In this document: positions 1-5,364 of the stretch, in pieces
Layout: each line of letters starts with the position of its first letter
Position numbering within the stretch: position 1 is the stretch's first letter
From: Aquificota bacterium
GTDB lineage: Bacteria > Thermosulfidibacterota > Thermosulfidibacteria > Thermosulfidibacterales > B14-G1
Length of the DNA stretch: 5,734 nucleotides
Direction of reading: 5' to 3'
Assembly (NCBI GenBank): GCA_003648675.1
Contig: QMPS01000061.1
Span: forward strand, 1-5,734
Position numbers and translations under genes: made by a program
The notes under the pieces: model-generated
What the model saw: the letters and a program-made list of their open reading frames with translations, nothing else
Told to the model about the DNA's origin: nothing
Databases searched by the model: none

Positions 1-420
1 GGCCAGCCCCCTATACTGGGGCACCTCCCTGCCCCACAGGGGCTGTCCCAGGAGTCCCAAGGCCACCAACCTCCGAGCCAAGGCCTTGTCTTCCAAAACC
101 TTGGCTAGAATCCTCTTGTAAAGGGGCTTGCCCCTTTTCTCCACCAGGATGGCCCGGCCCTCCTCCACCAAGTCCACCACAGGGGCCTTGTTGGTACACA
201 CCTCTTCACAGGCCATGCACAAAAGGCAGGTAGAGAGATGGTCCTCAAGCCTTCCAGTGGGCTCCAACCGTCCCCCCTCCAAAGCCTCCAACAAGGCTAT
301 CCGTCCTCGGGCCACGGCCCACTCTCGGTGGAGAAGAGAGAAGGTGGGACATACAGAACGACAACGACCGCAGCGAACGCAGCGAGAGATAGCCTCCTCC
401 CAGTCCACTTTACTCTCCAT
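1..420 (-). CDS. GlcF-like 4Fe-4S protein, N-terminal part (runs off left edge)
   Basis: The first 140 codons are visible and no stop occurs before the window edge, so the gene continues to the left. The protein has two bacterial-ferredoxin-type cluster motifs. The first is CxxCxxCxxxCP with Cys14, 17, 20 and 24; the second is CxxCxxCxxxC with Cys65, 68, 71 and 75, followed by Thr instead of the usual Pro. This N-terminal layout is that of the iron-sulfur subunit of glycolate/D-lactate oxidase (GlcF) and related proteins, which go on to about 400 residues with CCG domains that cannot be seen here. The expected role is to pass electrons from a GlcD-type flavoprotein to the membrane quinone pool or another acceptor. 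A GlcD homologue lies at 2567-3940 on the other strand. The ATG at 420-418 is preceded by only a weak AGG about 9 bases upstream. GlcF is the best family match, but a related heterodisulfide-reductase-type or lactate-utilisation subunit is possible without the C-terminus. Confidence 0.85.
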   Translation of the reverse strand, partial: MESKVDWEEAISRCVRCGRCRSVCPTFSLLHREWAVARGRIALLEALEGGRLEPTGRLEDHLSTCLLCMACEEVCTNKAPVVDLVEEGRAILVEKRGKPLYKRILAKVLEDKALARRLVALGLLGQPLWGREVPQYRGLA

Positions 421-457
421 GGAAACTTACCTAATACTGAAAAGAGGCATGACGCAA
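409..457. promoter_or_regulatory. Possible back-to-back promoters between the divergent genes
   Basis: The two outward-facing genes leave almost no intergenic space, and the only AT-rich island is around 431-441. On the plus strand a TTTACT-like -35 (409-414) and an AATACT -10 (433-438, 18-base spacer) would start transcription close to the ATG at 449, giving a nearly leaderless message. On the minus strand TTGCGT (457-452) and TATTAG (436-431) have a short 15-base spacer. Every box is a poor match to consensus, so this is a suggestion from position and composition only. Confidence 0.2.
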
Positions 458-922
458 GGGAAGAAGAACATTTACACCCTGGGCACCAGCAACCGAACCC
501 TGGAGGAGTTCCTGGAAATCCTTCAGGCCTACGGCATCGGCCGGGTAGTAGACGTAAGGCGCTTCCCTACCAGCAGCCGACACCCCTGGTTCAATAAAGA
601 ACCCCTGACCCAAGCTCTTAAGGGAAAGGGCATATCTTACCACCACCTGGGAGAAGAACTGGGAGGTTACAGGCGGGGCGGCTACCAGGCCTTCACCCAG
701 ACCCCAGCCTTCCAAGAGGCTCTAAAGAAACTAGAAGCCCTAGCCCTAGAAAACACCACCGCCATAATCTGCGCTGAAAGGCTCCCCTGGCGCTGTCACC
801 GCCGGTTCATCACCCAGGCCCTGGAAGAGACGGGCTGGAGGGTTGTGCACATTCTGGAAAAGGACCGAACGTGGCAGCCATCAAAGGAACAACCTACCCT
901 CTTCCCCAGGGAAGAGATTTGA
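449..922 (+). CDS. DUF488 family protein
   Basis: A 157-residue protein of the DUF488 family, whose biochemical role is not established. The family signatures appear in order: IYTLGTSNR at residues 8-16, the VVDVRRFP block at 33-40, a Ser/Arg-rich segment before WFN (47-49), YHHLGEELGG at 64-73, and the cysteine motif CAERLPWRCHR at 108-118 (Cys108, Glu110, Cys116, His117, Arg118). The C-terminus GWRVVHIL is also typical. Thr13 occupies the place where many members have His (GHSN). The length is normal for the family. The frame is open back to 128, but that stretch is antisense to the iron-sulfur gene. ATG 449 sits just before the first conserved strand; ATG 419 would add ten residues. Neither has a well-spaced ribosome-binding site: AGAGG lies only one base before ATG 449. 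The gene ends 49 bases before the RNA hydrolase and probably shares its transcript. The family call is firm and the start is moderately sure. Confidence 0.88.
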   Translation: MTQGKKNIYTLGTSNRTLEEFLEILQAYGIGRVVDVRRFPTSSRHPWFNKEPLTQALKGKGISYHHLGEELGGYRRGGYQAFTQTPAFQEALKKLEALALENTTAIICAERLPWRCHRRFITQALEETGWRVVHILEKDRTWQPSKEQPTLFPREEI

Positions 923-960
923 CCTTCCCAGCCCTTTCTGGTGGGATAAAGAAAAACTAC

Positions 961-966
961 GGGAGG
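961..966 (+). promoter_or_regulatory. Ribosome-binding site fixing the start of the RNA hydrolase
   Basis: GGGAGG lies five bases before ATG 972. It picks this start over the in-frame upstream codons, which would place the N-terminus inside the DUF488 gene and ahead of the first conserved beta strand. Confidence 0.75.
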
Positions 967-971
967 ACCCC

Positions 972-2570
972 ATGAGGCTCACCTTTCTGGGCGGCGTCCA
1001 GACAGTGACAGGTTCCTGCTACCTCCTAGACACCAAAGGCGGCAGGGTATTGATAGACTGCGGCATGTTTCAGGGGCACCTGGAAGAGAGGAATTGGCGG
1101 CCCCTCTCCTTCGACCCTAAGGAGATAGATGCCATCCTCCTCACCCATGCCCACATAGACCACAGCGGATTCATCCCCAGACTGGTGAAACTGGGATTCT
1201 CGGGCAGAATCATCGCCACTAAAGCCACCCTGGACCTGTGCCAGATCATGCTCATGGACTCAGCCCACCTCCAGGAAATGGAAGCCCAACACCTCACCAA
1301 GAAGAATCTGCGCAAAGGTAAGGCTCCCGTAGAGCCCCTTTACACCATGGCCGATGCCGCTCAGGCTTTTCCCCTCTTTCATCCTGTGAAGTATGGAGAA
1401 GAAGTAAACGTGGTTCCCGGGGTAAAAGCCACCTTCGTGGACGCTGGTCACATCCTGGGCTCCTCCATCGTTAAGGTCCAAATCCAGGAGGAACAAGAGC
1501 TCCTGAAGCTGGTCTTCTCGGGGGACCTAGGTCGTTACCACTCCCTCATACTGAAAAACCCTACCCCCATAGACAACGCCCACGTGCTGCTGGTGGAGTC
1601 CACTTACGGCAACCGCCTCCACAAGAGCCTGGAAGCCAGCGAGGAGGAGCTTATCGAGATCATCAAACAGGCTTACCGGGAAAAGGGCAAGGTCCTCATC
1701 CCCTCCTTCGCCGTAGGCAGGACCCAGGAGGTCTTATATATCCTGAACAAGGCCTACAACGAGGGCCGCATCCCCCACATCTCTGTTTACCTGGACAGCC
1801 CTCTGGCCATAGCCGCCACGGAGATCTTCCAGCACCACCCCGAATGCTTCGACAAAGAGACCCTGGACCTCATGAAAACAGATCCCTACCCCTTCTCATT
1901 CCCTGGTCTCAAGATGGTCCGCAGCGCTGAAGAGTCCCGGGTGCTCAACAGCATAGAGGAGGGTGTCATCATAGCGGGCTCGGGCATGTGCACAGGGGGC
2001 AGGATAAAGCACCACCTAAAGCACAGCCTGTGGAAATCCAACACCCACATCATCTTCGTAGGCTTCCAGGCCAAAGGCACCCTGGGCAGGAGGCTGGTGG
2101 ATGGGGCCTCTAAGGTGAAGATATACGGCGAGGAGATCGAGGTCAGAGCACAGATCCACACCCTGGGCGGCTTTTCGGCCCACGCTGACCAGGAGGAGCT
2201 CCTCTACTGGCTGAATCAGTTTGAAAAGCCCCCCCTCATCACCTTCGTGGTTCACGGGGAAGAGGAAAACTCTCTTATCTTCTCCCAAAAGATCCAAAAC
2301 ACCCTGGGCTGGAAGACCCACCTCCCGGCTTTGGGAGAGAGCGTCGACCTGTCGCCCCAGGCCATCGGCCCCTTCCACCCTCCAAAACTGGAGGTGCCTA
2401 TTCCCAAAGACTTAGGGGAAGAGTTCCAGGAGCTGGAAGGCATCCTGGGCCATCTCCAGGACAAAGTGGAGAAATGGAGACAACACCCCTACCAGCCCAC
2501 CCTTAGAGAACGTATGGCCCGCCTAATCCGCCTCTTAAAGCGGGTAGAAAAGGAGTTGGAGGAGAAATGA
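972..2570 (+). CDS. Metallo-beta-lactamase/beta-CASP RNA hydrolase
   Basis: A 532-residue cytoplasmic enzyme of the beta-CASP branch of the metallo-beta-lactamase fold, related to CPSF-type and TTHA0252-type ribonucleases, so a zinc-dependent RNA nuclease is expected. Metal-site motifs are complete: THAHIDHSG (His59, His61, Asp63, His64), DAGHILGS (His160) and SGDLG (Asp185). The beta-CASP part follows: VESTYGNR (Glu209, motif A), IPSFAVGRTQE (243-253), LDSPLA (274-279), SGMCTGGRI..HL (337-349, motif B His about 348) and GGFSAHAD (399-406, motif C His404). The catalytic core seems to end near residue 460. The last 50 or so residues are charged and probably helical, an extension beyond the roughly 430-470 residues of compact members. 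The start at ATG 972 has GGGAGG five bases upstream and begins with the conserved LTFLGG strand, whereas the open frame further upstream overlaps the DUF488 gene. The stop overlaps the next start (ATGA). The function is secure at family level; the RNA target is unknown. Confidence 0.93.
   Translation: MRLTFLGGVQTVTGSCYLLDTKGGRVLIDCGMFQGHLEERNWRPLSFDPKEIDAILLTHAHIDHSGFIPRLVKLGFSGRIIATKATLDLCQIMLMDSAHLQEMEAQHLTKKNLRKGKAPVEPLYTMADAAQAFPLFHPVKYGEEVNVVPGVKATFVDAGHILGSSIVKVQIQEEQELLKLVFSGDLGRYHSLILKNPTPIDNAHVLLVESTYGNRLHKSLEASEEELIEIIKQAYREKGKVLIPSFAVGRTQEVLYILNKAYNEGRIPHISVYLDSPLAIAATEIFQHHPECFDKETLDLMKTDPYPFSFPGLKMVRSAEESRVLNSIEEGVIIAGSGMCTGGRIKHHLKHSLWKSNTHIIFVGFQAKGTLGRRLVDGASKVKIYGEEIEVRAQIHTLGGFSAHADQEELLYWLNQFEKPPLITFVVHGEEENSLIFSQKIQNTLGWKTHLPALGESVDLSPQAIGPFHPPKLEVPIPKDLGEEFQELEGILGHLQDKVEKWRQHPYQPTLRERMARLIRLLKRVEKELEEK
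2558..2570 (+). promoter_or_regulatory. Ribosome-binding site and ATGA stop-start overlap
   Basis: GGAGG (2558-2562) in the last codons of the RNA hydrolase precedes ATG 2567 by four bases, and the TGA stop (2568-2570) shares bases with this ATG. This arrangement is typical of translational coupling by ribosome termination and re-initiation. Confidence 0.7.
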
Positions 2571-3940
2571 AAGGAAAACTCATAAAGAGATTAGAGAAAC
2601 TCCTGGGAGAGGAAAACATCACCACCCGCCCAGAGGATCTTTTATGCTACTCCTTCGATGCCACCCGGGAGGAGTTCATCCCTGACGTGGTGGTCTTCCC
2701 CTCAACCCCGGAAGAAGTGGTCAAAATCATGGAACTAGCCTGGGAAGAGGAAGTACCCGTCATCCCCCGAGGGGCAGGTTCGGGCTTCACAGGTGGTTCC
2801 CTGCCCGTCAAAGGAGGGATGGTGGTCTCCACGGAGAAGATGAACCGCATCTTGGAGATAGACGAGAGAAACCTCACAGCCTTGGTGGAACCGGGGGTAG
2901 TGACAGGAGAACTCCAGCAAACCGTGGAGGCCCTGGGCCTCTTCTACCCACCCGATCCCGCCAGCCTGACATTTAGCACCCTGGGAGGCAACGTGGCTGA
3001 GAACGCAGGGGGTCCTCGGGCGGTTAAGTACGGTGTCACCCGAGACTATGTCCTAGGTATAGAAGCTGTCCTCCCCGGGGGAGAAAAGATCACCACAGGG
3101 AGAAAGGTGGTAAAAGACGTGGTAGGCTACGACCTCACCCGTCTCCTGGTGGGTTCGGAAGGCACCCTAGCCTTCTTCACTCGCATTCTTTGGAGACTCC
3201 TGCCCTATCCCCCGGCCACGGGTACCCTTTTGGCCCTCTTCTCTTCCAGAGAGCAAGCCGGAGAAGCCGTAGCCGCCATTATCCACTCCCGCGTTCTACC
3301 CACGGCCATAGAATTTGTGGATCGAGGAGCCCTGGACGCCGTCAAAAAATACGCCGGGGTAGAAATGGGAAACCAGGCCCAGGCTCTCCTTCTCATCGAA
3401 GTGGACGGGGAAGAAGAACTGGTACCCCGTCTCCTAGAAAAAGTGGCAGAAGTATGTCAACAAACGGGCGGCACCACCCGGGTGGCCAAGGATCAGGCCG
3501 AGGCCCAGGAGCTATGGCTGGCCCGTAGAGCCATCTCTCCAGCCATAGCTCAGATAGCCCCCACCAAGATCAACGAAGACATAGTCGTGCCCAGAAGTGA
3601 ACTCCCCCGAGCCCTGGCCCGCATAGAAGCATTAGAAGAGAAGTACGGTCTACCCATCATCTGCTTCGGCCACGCCGGCGACGGCAACATCCACGTCAAC
3701 ATCATGACGGACAAGAAGGACCCTGAAAAATGGGCCAAGGCCCAAAAAGCTGTGAGAGAGGTCTTCGCCATCACCCTGGAGCTGGGTGGCACTCTAAGCG
3801 GAGAACACGGCGTGGGCATAACCAAAGCCCCATATCTCTCCATGGAACTCTCACCCCGGGTCATGGAACTCCTTAAAGGCATAAAGAGAGCCTTCGATCC
3901 CAAAAACCTCCTCAATCCAGGCAAAATGGGGCTGGACTAG
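2567..3940 (+). CDS. glcD: GlcD-type FAD-linked 2-hydroxyacid oxidase/dehydrogenase
   Basis: A 457-residue flavoprotein of the vanillyl-alcohol-oxidase superfamily, GlcD / D-lactate dehydrogenase branch, which oxidises a 2-hydroxyacid to the 2-oxoacid with FAD. The N-terminal FAD domain shows VVFPSTPEEV (42-51), the pyrophosphate loop RGAGSGFTGG (68-77), YPPDP (127-131), LGGNVAENAGG (139-149) and YDLTRLLVGSEGTL (188-201). The C-terminal substrate domain has NED (336-338), GHAGDGNIH (368-376) and SGEHGVG (411-417). His369, His376 and Glu413 match the metal-binding trio known in D-lactate and D-2-hydroxyglutarate dehydrogenases. The length is normal and no signal peptide or membrane segment is seen. 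GGAGG four bases before ATG 2567 lies inside the upstream gene, and the start overlaps its stop as ATGA, so translation is probably coupled. The usual iron-sulfur partner is not downstream but is probably the divergent gene at the left edge. Substrate (glycolate, D-lactate or other) cannot be told from sequence alone. Confidence 0.92.
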   Translation: MKGKLIKRLEKLLGEENITTRPEDLLCYSFDATREEFIPDVVVFPSTPEEVVKIMELAWEEEVPVIPRGAGSGFTGGSLPVKGGMVVSTEKMNRILEIDERNLTALVEPGVVTGELQQTVEALGLFYPPDPASLTFSTLGGNVAENAGGPRAVKYGVTRDYVLGIEAVLPGGEKITTGRKVVKDVVGYDLTRLLVGSEGTLAFFTRILWRLLPYPPATGTLLALFSSREQAGEAVAAIIHSRVLPTAIEFVDRGALDAVKKYAGVEMGNQAQALLLIEVDGEEELVPRLLEKVAEVCQQTGGTTRVAKDQAEAQELWLARRAISPAIAQIAPTKINEDIVVPRSELPRALARIEALEEKYGLPIICFGHAGDGNIHVNIMTDKKDPEKWAKAQKAVREVFAITLELGGTLSGEHGVGITKAPYLSMELSPRVMELLKGIKRAFDPKNLLNPGKMGLD

Positions 3941-3958
3941 AACAACTCATCCCCGACC

Positions 3959-3987
3959 TTGTGGCTTACCCCTCAAAACACTATAAA
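3959..3987 (+). promoter_or_regulatory. Candidate sigma-70-type promoter of the MntA/HepT module
   Basis: TTGTGG (3959-3964) as a -35 box and TATAAA (3982-3987, five of six consensus bases) as a -10 box are separated by exactly 17 bases. Transcription would start about 3994, just ahead of the ribosome-binding site AAGGAG at 4009-4014. The -35 box matches consensus in only its first three bases. The site lies in the short gap after the oxidase gene, so the module may be transcribed on its own as well as by read-through. Confidence 0.4.
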
Positions 3988-4008
3988 AAACCTGAAGTAT
4001 TGACCGCT

Positions 4009-4014
4009 AAGGAG
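4009..4014 (+). promoter_or_regulatory. Ribosome-binding site that favours a TTG start at 4021
   Basis: AAGGAG is followed six bases later by TTG 4021. The longer open frame from GTG 3961 has no such site upstream and its start would lie within the candidate -35 box. This decides the start I give for the nucleotidyltransferase. Confidence 0.55.
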
Positions 4015-4020
4015 AGGAAG

Positions 4021-4434
4021 TTGGCTCATCTGAAAAATGAACTGAAAACTCTGGCCGAAAAGTACGGCATCAAGATCATTTACGCCTTCGGCAGCAGGGC
4101 CAAAGAGGCCCTGGAGATGCTAGAGGGGAAGAGAGAAAAGCTTTCCCCATCGCATTCGGATTTGGACATTGGGATTCTGGTAGAGTCCCCTTTGACAGTA
4201 GACGAAAAAGTAGAGATAGCCATCGTTTTGGAAGATCTCTTCGACGCTCCCCAAGTGGACCTGGTAATTCTGAACGATGCCCCCCTCTTTCTGGCCCTGG
4301 AAATCATTTGCGGTGAACTCCTCTATGCCAGGGATCCCCGACATGAAGCCGAGTATCAGCTCTTCATCATGAGCCTAGCCGCCGAGTTAGAGCCTTACCG
4401 GAAAATGAGAGAAGAAATGGTTTTGGGAGGATGA
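4021..4434 (+). CDS. mntA: MntA-like minimal nucleotidyltransferase (antitoxin of HEPN/MNT pair)
   Basis: With the TTG start the protein is 137 residues, about the size of known MntA antitoxins. It has the polymerase-beta-type nucleotidyltransferase core: IIYAFGSRA (19-27) with the Gly24-Ser25 motif, SDLDIGIL (46-53) with Asp47 and Asp49, and a third acidic position at Asp80 in VDLVIL. In studied MntA-HepT systems this enzyme neutralises its HEPN partner by transferring AMP to the Tyr of the RX4HXY motif; the same role is inferred here from the adjacent HEPN gene. The linker between Gly-Ser and the first Asp is 21 residues, whereas the classical pattern is GSx10DxD, so about 11 extra, mostly charged residues (around 28-45) are inserted beside the active site. 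The stop lies four bases before the partner's start. An in-frame GTG at 3961 would add 20 residues (157 in all) but lacks a ribosome-binding site. The fold is sure, the antitoxin role likely. Confidence 0.85.
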   Translation: MAHLKNELKTLAEKYGIKIIYAFGSRAKEALEMLEGKREKLSPSHSDLDIGILVESPLTVDEKVEIAIVLEDLFDAPQVDLVILNDAPLFLALEIICGELLYARDPRHEAEYQLFIMSLAAELEPYRKMREEMVLGG

Positions 4435-4438
4435 TCCC

Positions 4439-4873
4439 GTGTCTCCCGCAGGCATAAATAGAGAAGTGGTGATCCAAAGGACCATCTGGATAAAGGAAAT
4501 GCTGGAGGGGCTTCGCCAGCTACCCTTGGAGGACGAAAAACTTTTCTTTTCTGATCCCAGGAATCCAGCGGCAGCTGAGTCTTATCTGAGACGGGCCCTA
4601 GAAGCCCTCATGGATTTAGGTCGTCACATCTTGGCCAAAGGTTTTGGTCAACCCGTGACCAGTTACAAGGAAATCGCACAGGGATTGGAAGAAAAGGGTG
4701 TGTTATCCAAGGAGCTGGGGGCCGTGATGCGCAAAATGGCAGGCTACAGAACCCGAATGGTCCACTTCTACCACGAAATCGGCTCAAAAGAGCTATATTC
4801 TATATGCAAGGACCATTTGGAGGAGATCGAAGAAGTTTTGGACGAAATGATAAAGTGGACAAAAGGTCCCTAG
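4439..4873 (+). CDS. hepT: HepT-like HEPN-domain ribonuclease toxin (DUF86-type)
   Basis: A 144-residue, mainly helical protein of the HepT/DUF86 HEPN family. The key motif RX4HXY is present as Arg104-TRMV-His109-F-Tyr111. The Arg and His form the ribonuclease site of HEPN toxins, and the Tyr is the residue AMPylated by MntA in studied systems. The residue after the Arg is Thr105, where Asn is common. Other family traits are the early helix WIKEMLEGL (17-25), a long helix over 46-66 (with RRALEALMDLGRHIL) and TSYKEIAQGLEEKGVLS (74-90). The GTG start at 4439 has GGGAGG (4425-4430) eight bases upstream inside the mntA end, and it lies four bases past the mntA stop, so the pair is almost certainly co-translated. 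The expected action is cleavage of cellular RNA unless modified or bound by the partner. Identification as a HEPN/MNT module is strong; toxicity and target are inferred. Confidence 0.87.
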   Translation: MSPAGINREVVIQRTIWIKEMLEGLRQLPLEDEKLFFSDPRNPAAAESYLRRALEALMDLGRHILAKGFGQPVTSYKEIAQGLEEKGVLSKELGAVMRKMAGYRTRMVHFYHEIGSKELYSICKDHLEEIEEVLDEMIKWTKGP

Positions 4874-4884
4874 ACGCATTTTTT
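4857..4884 (+). terminator. Weak possible terminator at the end of the HEPN gene
   Basis: GGAC (4857-4860) and GTCC (4866-4869) can form a four-pair stem over the stop codon with a five-base loop. Six T residues follow at 4879-4884. The stem is short and nine bases separate it from the T run, so this is only a weak candidate for the end of the plus-strand transcript. Confidence 0.22.
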
Positions 4885-4997
4885 CAATCTCTTTGAGAGT
4901 TGCCGATGCCGTTTTGCAAGGAAATGTGGTTTGTATATACCTTTCCAAATCCCCGAGAGACGTCGGACTACCAATCAAAACATAAAGTCTTTCCCCC
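4874..4997. other. AT-rich convergent intergenic gap
   Basis: These 124 bases separate the ends of the HEPN gene (plus) and yraN (minus) and are the longest stretch without a gene. A hand count over 4881-4940 gives 23 G/C of 60. The only structures seen are the T run at 4879-4884 and a four-pair CCGA/TCGG hairpin around 4953-4966. No strong bidirectional terminator, repeat or RNA gene is recognisable. Confidence 0.6.
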
Positions 4998-5363
4998 TCA
5001 CCCCCAATAACCCTCCAGCACTTGGTGGAAGTGATGGATACGAGGTCGGTTTTCGTCCCATTCAATGGCTATGAAATCCACGGAGTAATCGCCCTTCCAG
5101 CCCGTCTTTTTGAGGTAGATCTGAACCGCACGCCACAGGTGGTCCTGTTTTTTTCTGCCCAGGGCCTCCCGGGGGTCTAAAAGGCCACCCCTGGTGACGG
5201 TGCGGACCTCCACGAGATGCAAGCAGCCGCCTTTTTCGGCCACGATATCTATTTCACCCCAGCGGGTGTAAAAGTTGCGCTCCCGGATTTTGTAGCCCTT
5301 CTCTTTGAGAAGCGAGACGGCCAGGTCTTCGCCTTTTTTGCCAAGAGGACGGGTCTCGCTCAT
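4998..5363 (-). CDS. yraN: YraN family (UPF0102) predicted endonuclease-like protein
   Basis: A 121-residue protein with the YraN/UPF0102 pattern. The segment GEDLAVSLLKEKGYKI (11-26) is followed by RNFYTRWGEIDIVA (29-42) carrying Glu37 and Asp39, then LVEVRTV (50-56) with Glu52 and Arg54. Together they resemble the active-site layout of PD-(D/E)XK nucleases, with Arg where Lys is often found, as also in E. coli YraN. The second half has the usual DPREALGRKKQDHLWRAVQIYL helix (63-84) and a Phe-Asp-type strand as VDFIAIEW (95-102). The length is normal. ATG 5363 is one base after the stop of rnhB (TGAGATG), so the pair is translationally coupled. An in-frame start at 5456 would add 31 residues that overlap the end of rnhB and do not fit the family. 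The biochemical role is unproven; linkage to RNase HII points to nucleic-acid metabolism. Confidence 0.9.
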   Translation of the reverse strand: MSETRPLGKKGEDLAVSLLKEKGYKIRERNFYTRWGEIDIVAEKGGCLHLVEVRTVTRGGLLDPREALGRKKQDHLWRAVQIYLKKTGWKGDYSVDFIAIEWDENRPRIHHFHQVLEGYWG

Positions 5364-5364
5364 C

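Noticed and set aside
128..448. Long open N-terminal extension of the DUF488 reading frame
   Set aside because: It is exactly antisense to the cysteine-motif coding region of the iron-sulfur gene, has no family resemblance, and the conserved DUF488 domain starts only after 449.
901..914. CTTCC/GGAAG hairpin at the end of the DUF488 gene as a terminator
   Set aside because: It has only five pairs, no T run follows, and the next gene begins within 60 bases, so read-through is expected.
843..971. Upstream extension of the RNA hydrolase reading frame
   Set aside because: It overlaps the DUF488 C-terminus in another frame, and ATG 972 has a strong ribosome-binding site and the conserved first strand.
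3961..4020. GTG 3961 as the start of the nucleotidyltransferase
   Set aside because: There is no ribosome-binding site upstream, it overlaps the candidate -35 box, and the 20 extra residues lie before the usual N-terminus of the family; kept only as an alternative.
4953..4966. CCGA/TCGG hairpin in the convergent gap as a terminator
   Set aside because: It has only four base pairs and no adjacent T run on either strand.
4793..5065. Minus-strand open frame covering the convergent gap
   Set aside because: It overlaps the ends of both the HEPN gene and yraN in antisense or another frame and shows no recognisable motif. I considered a decayed gene remnant in the gap but could not support it.
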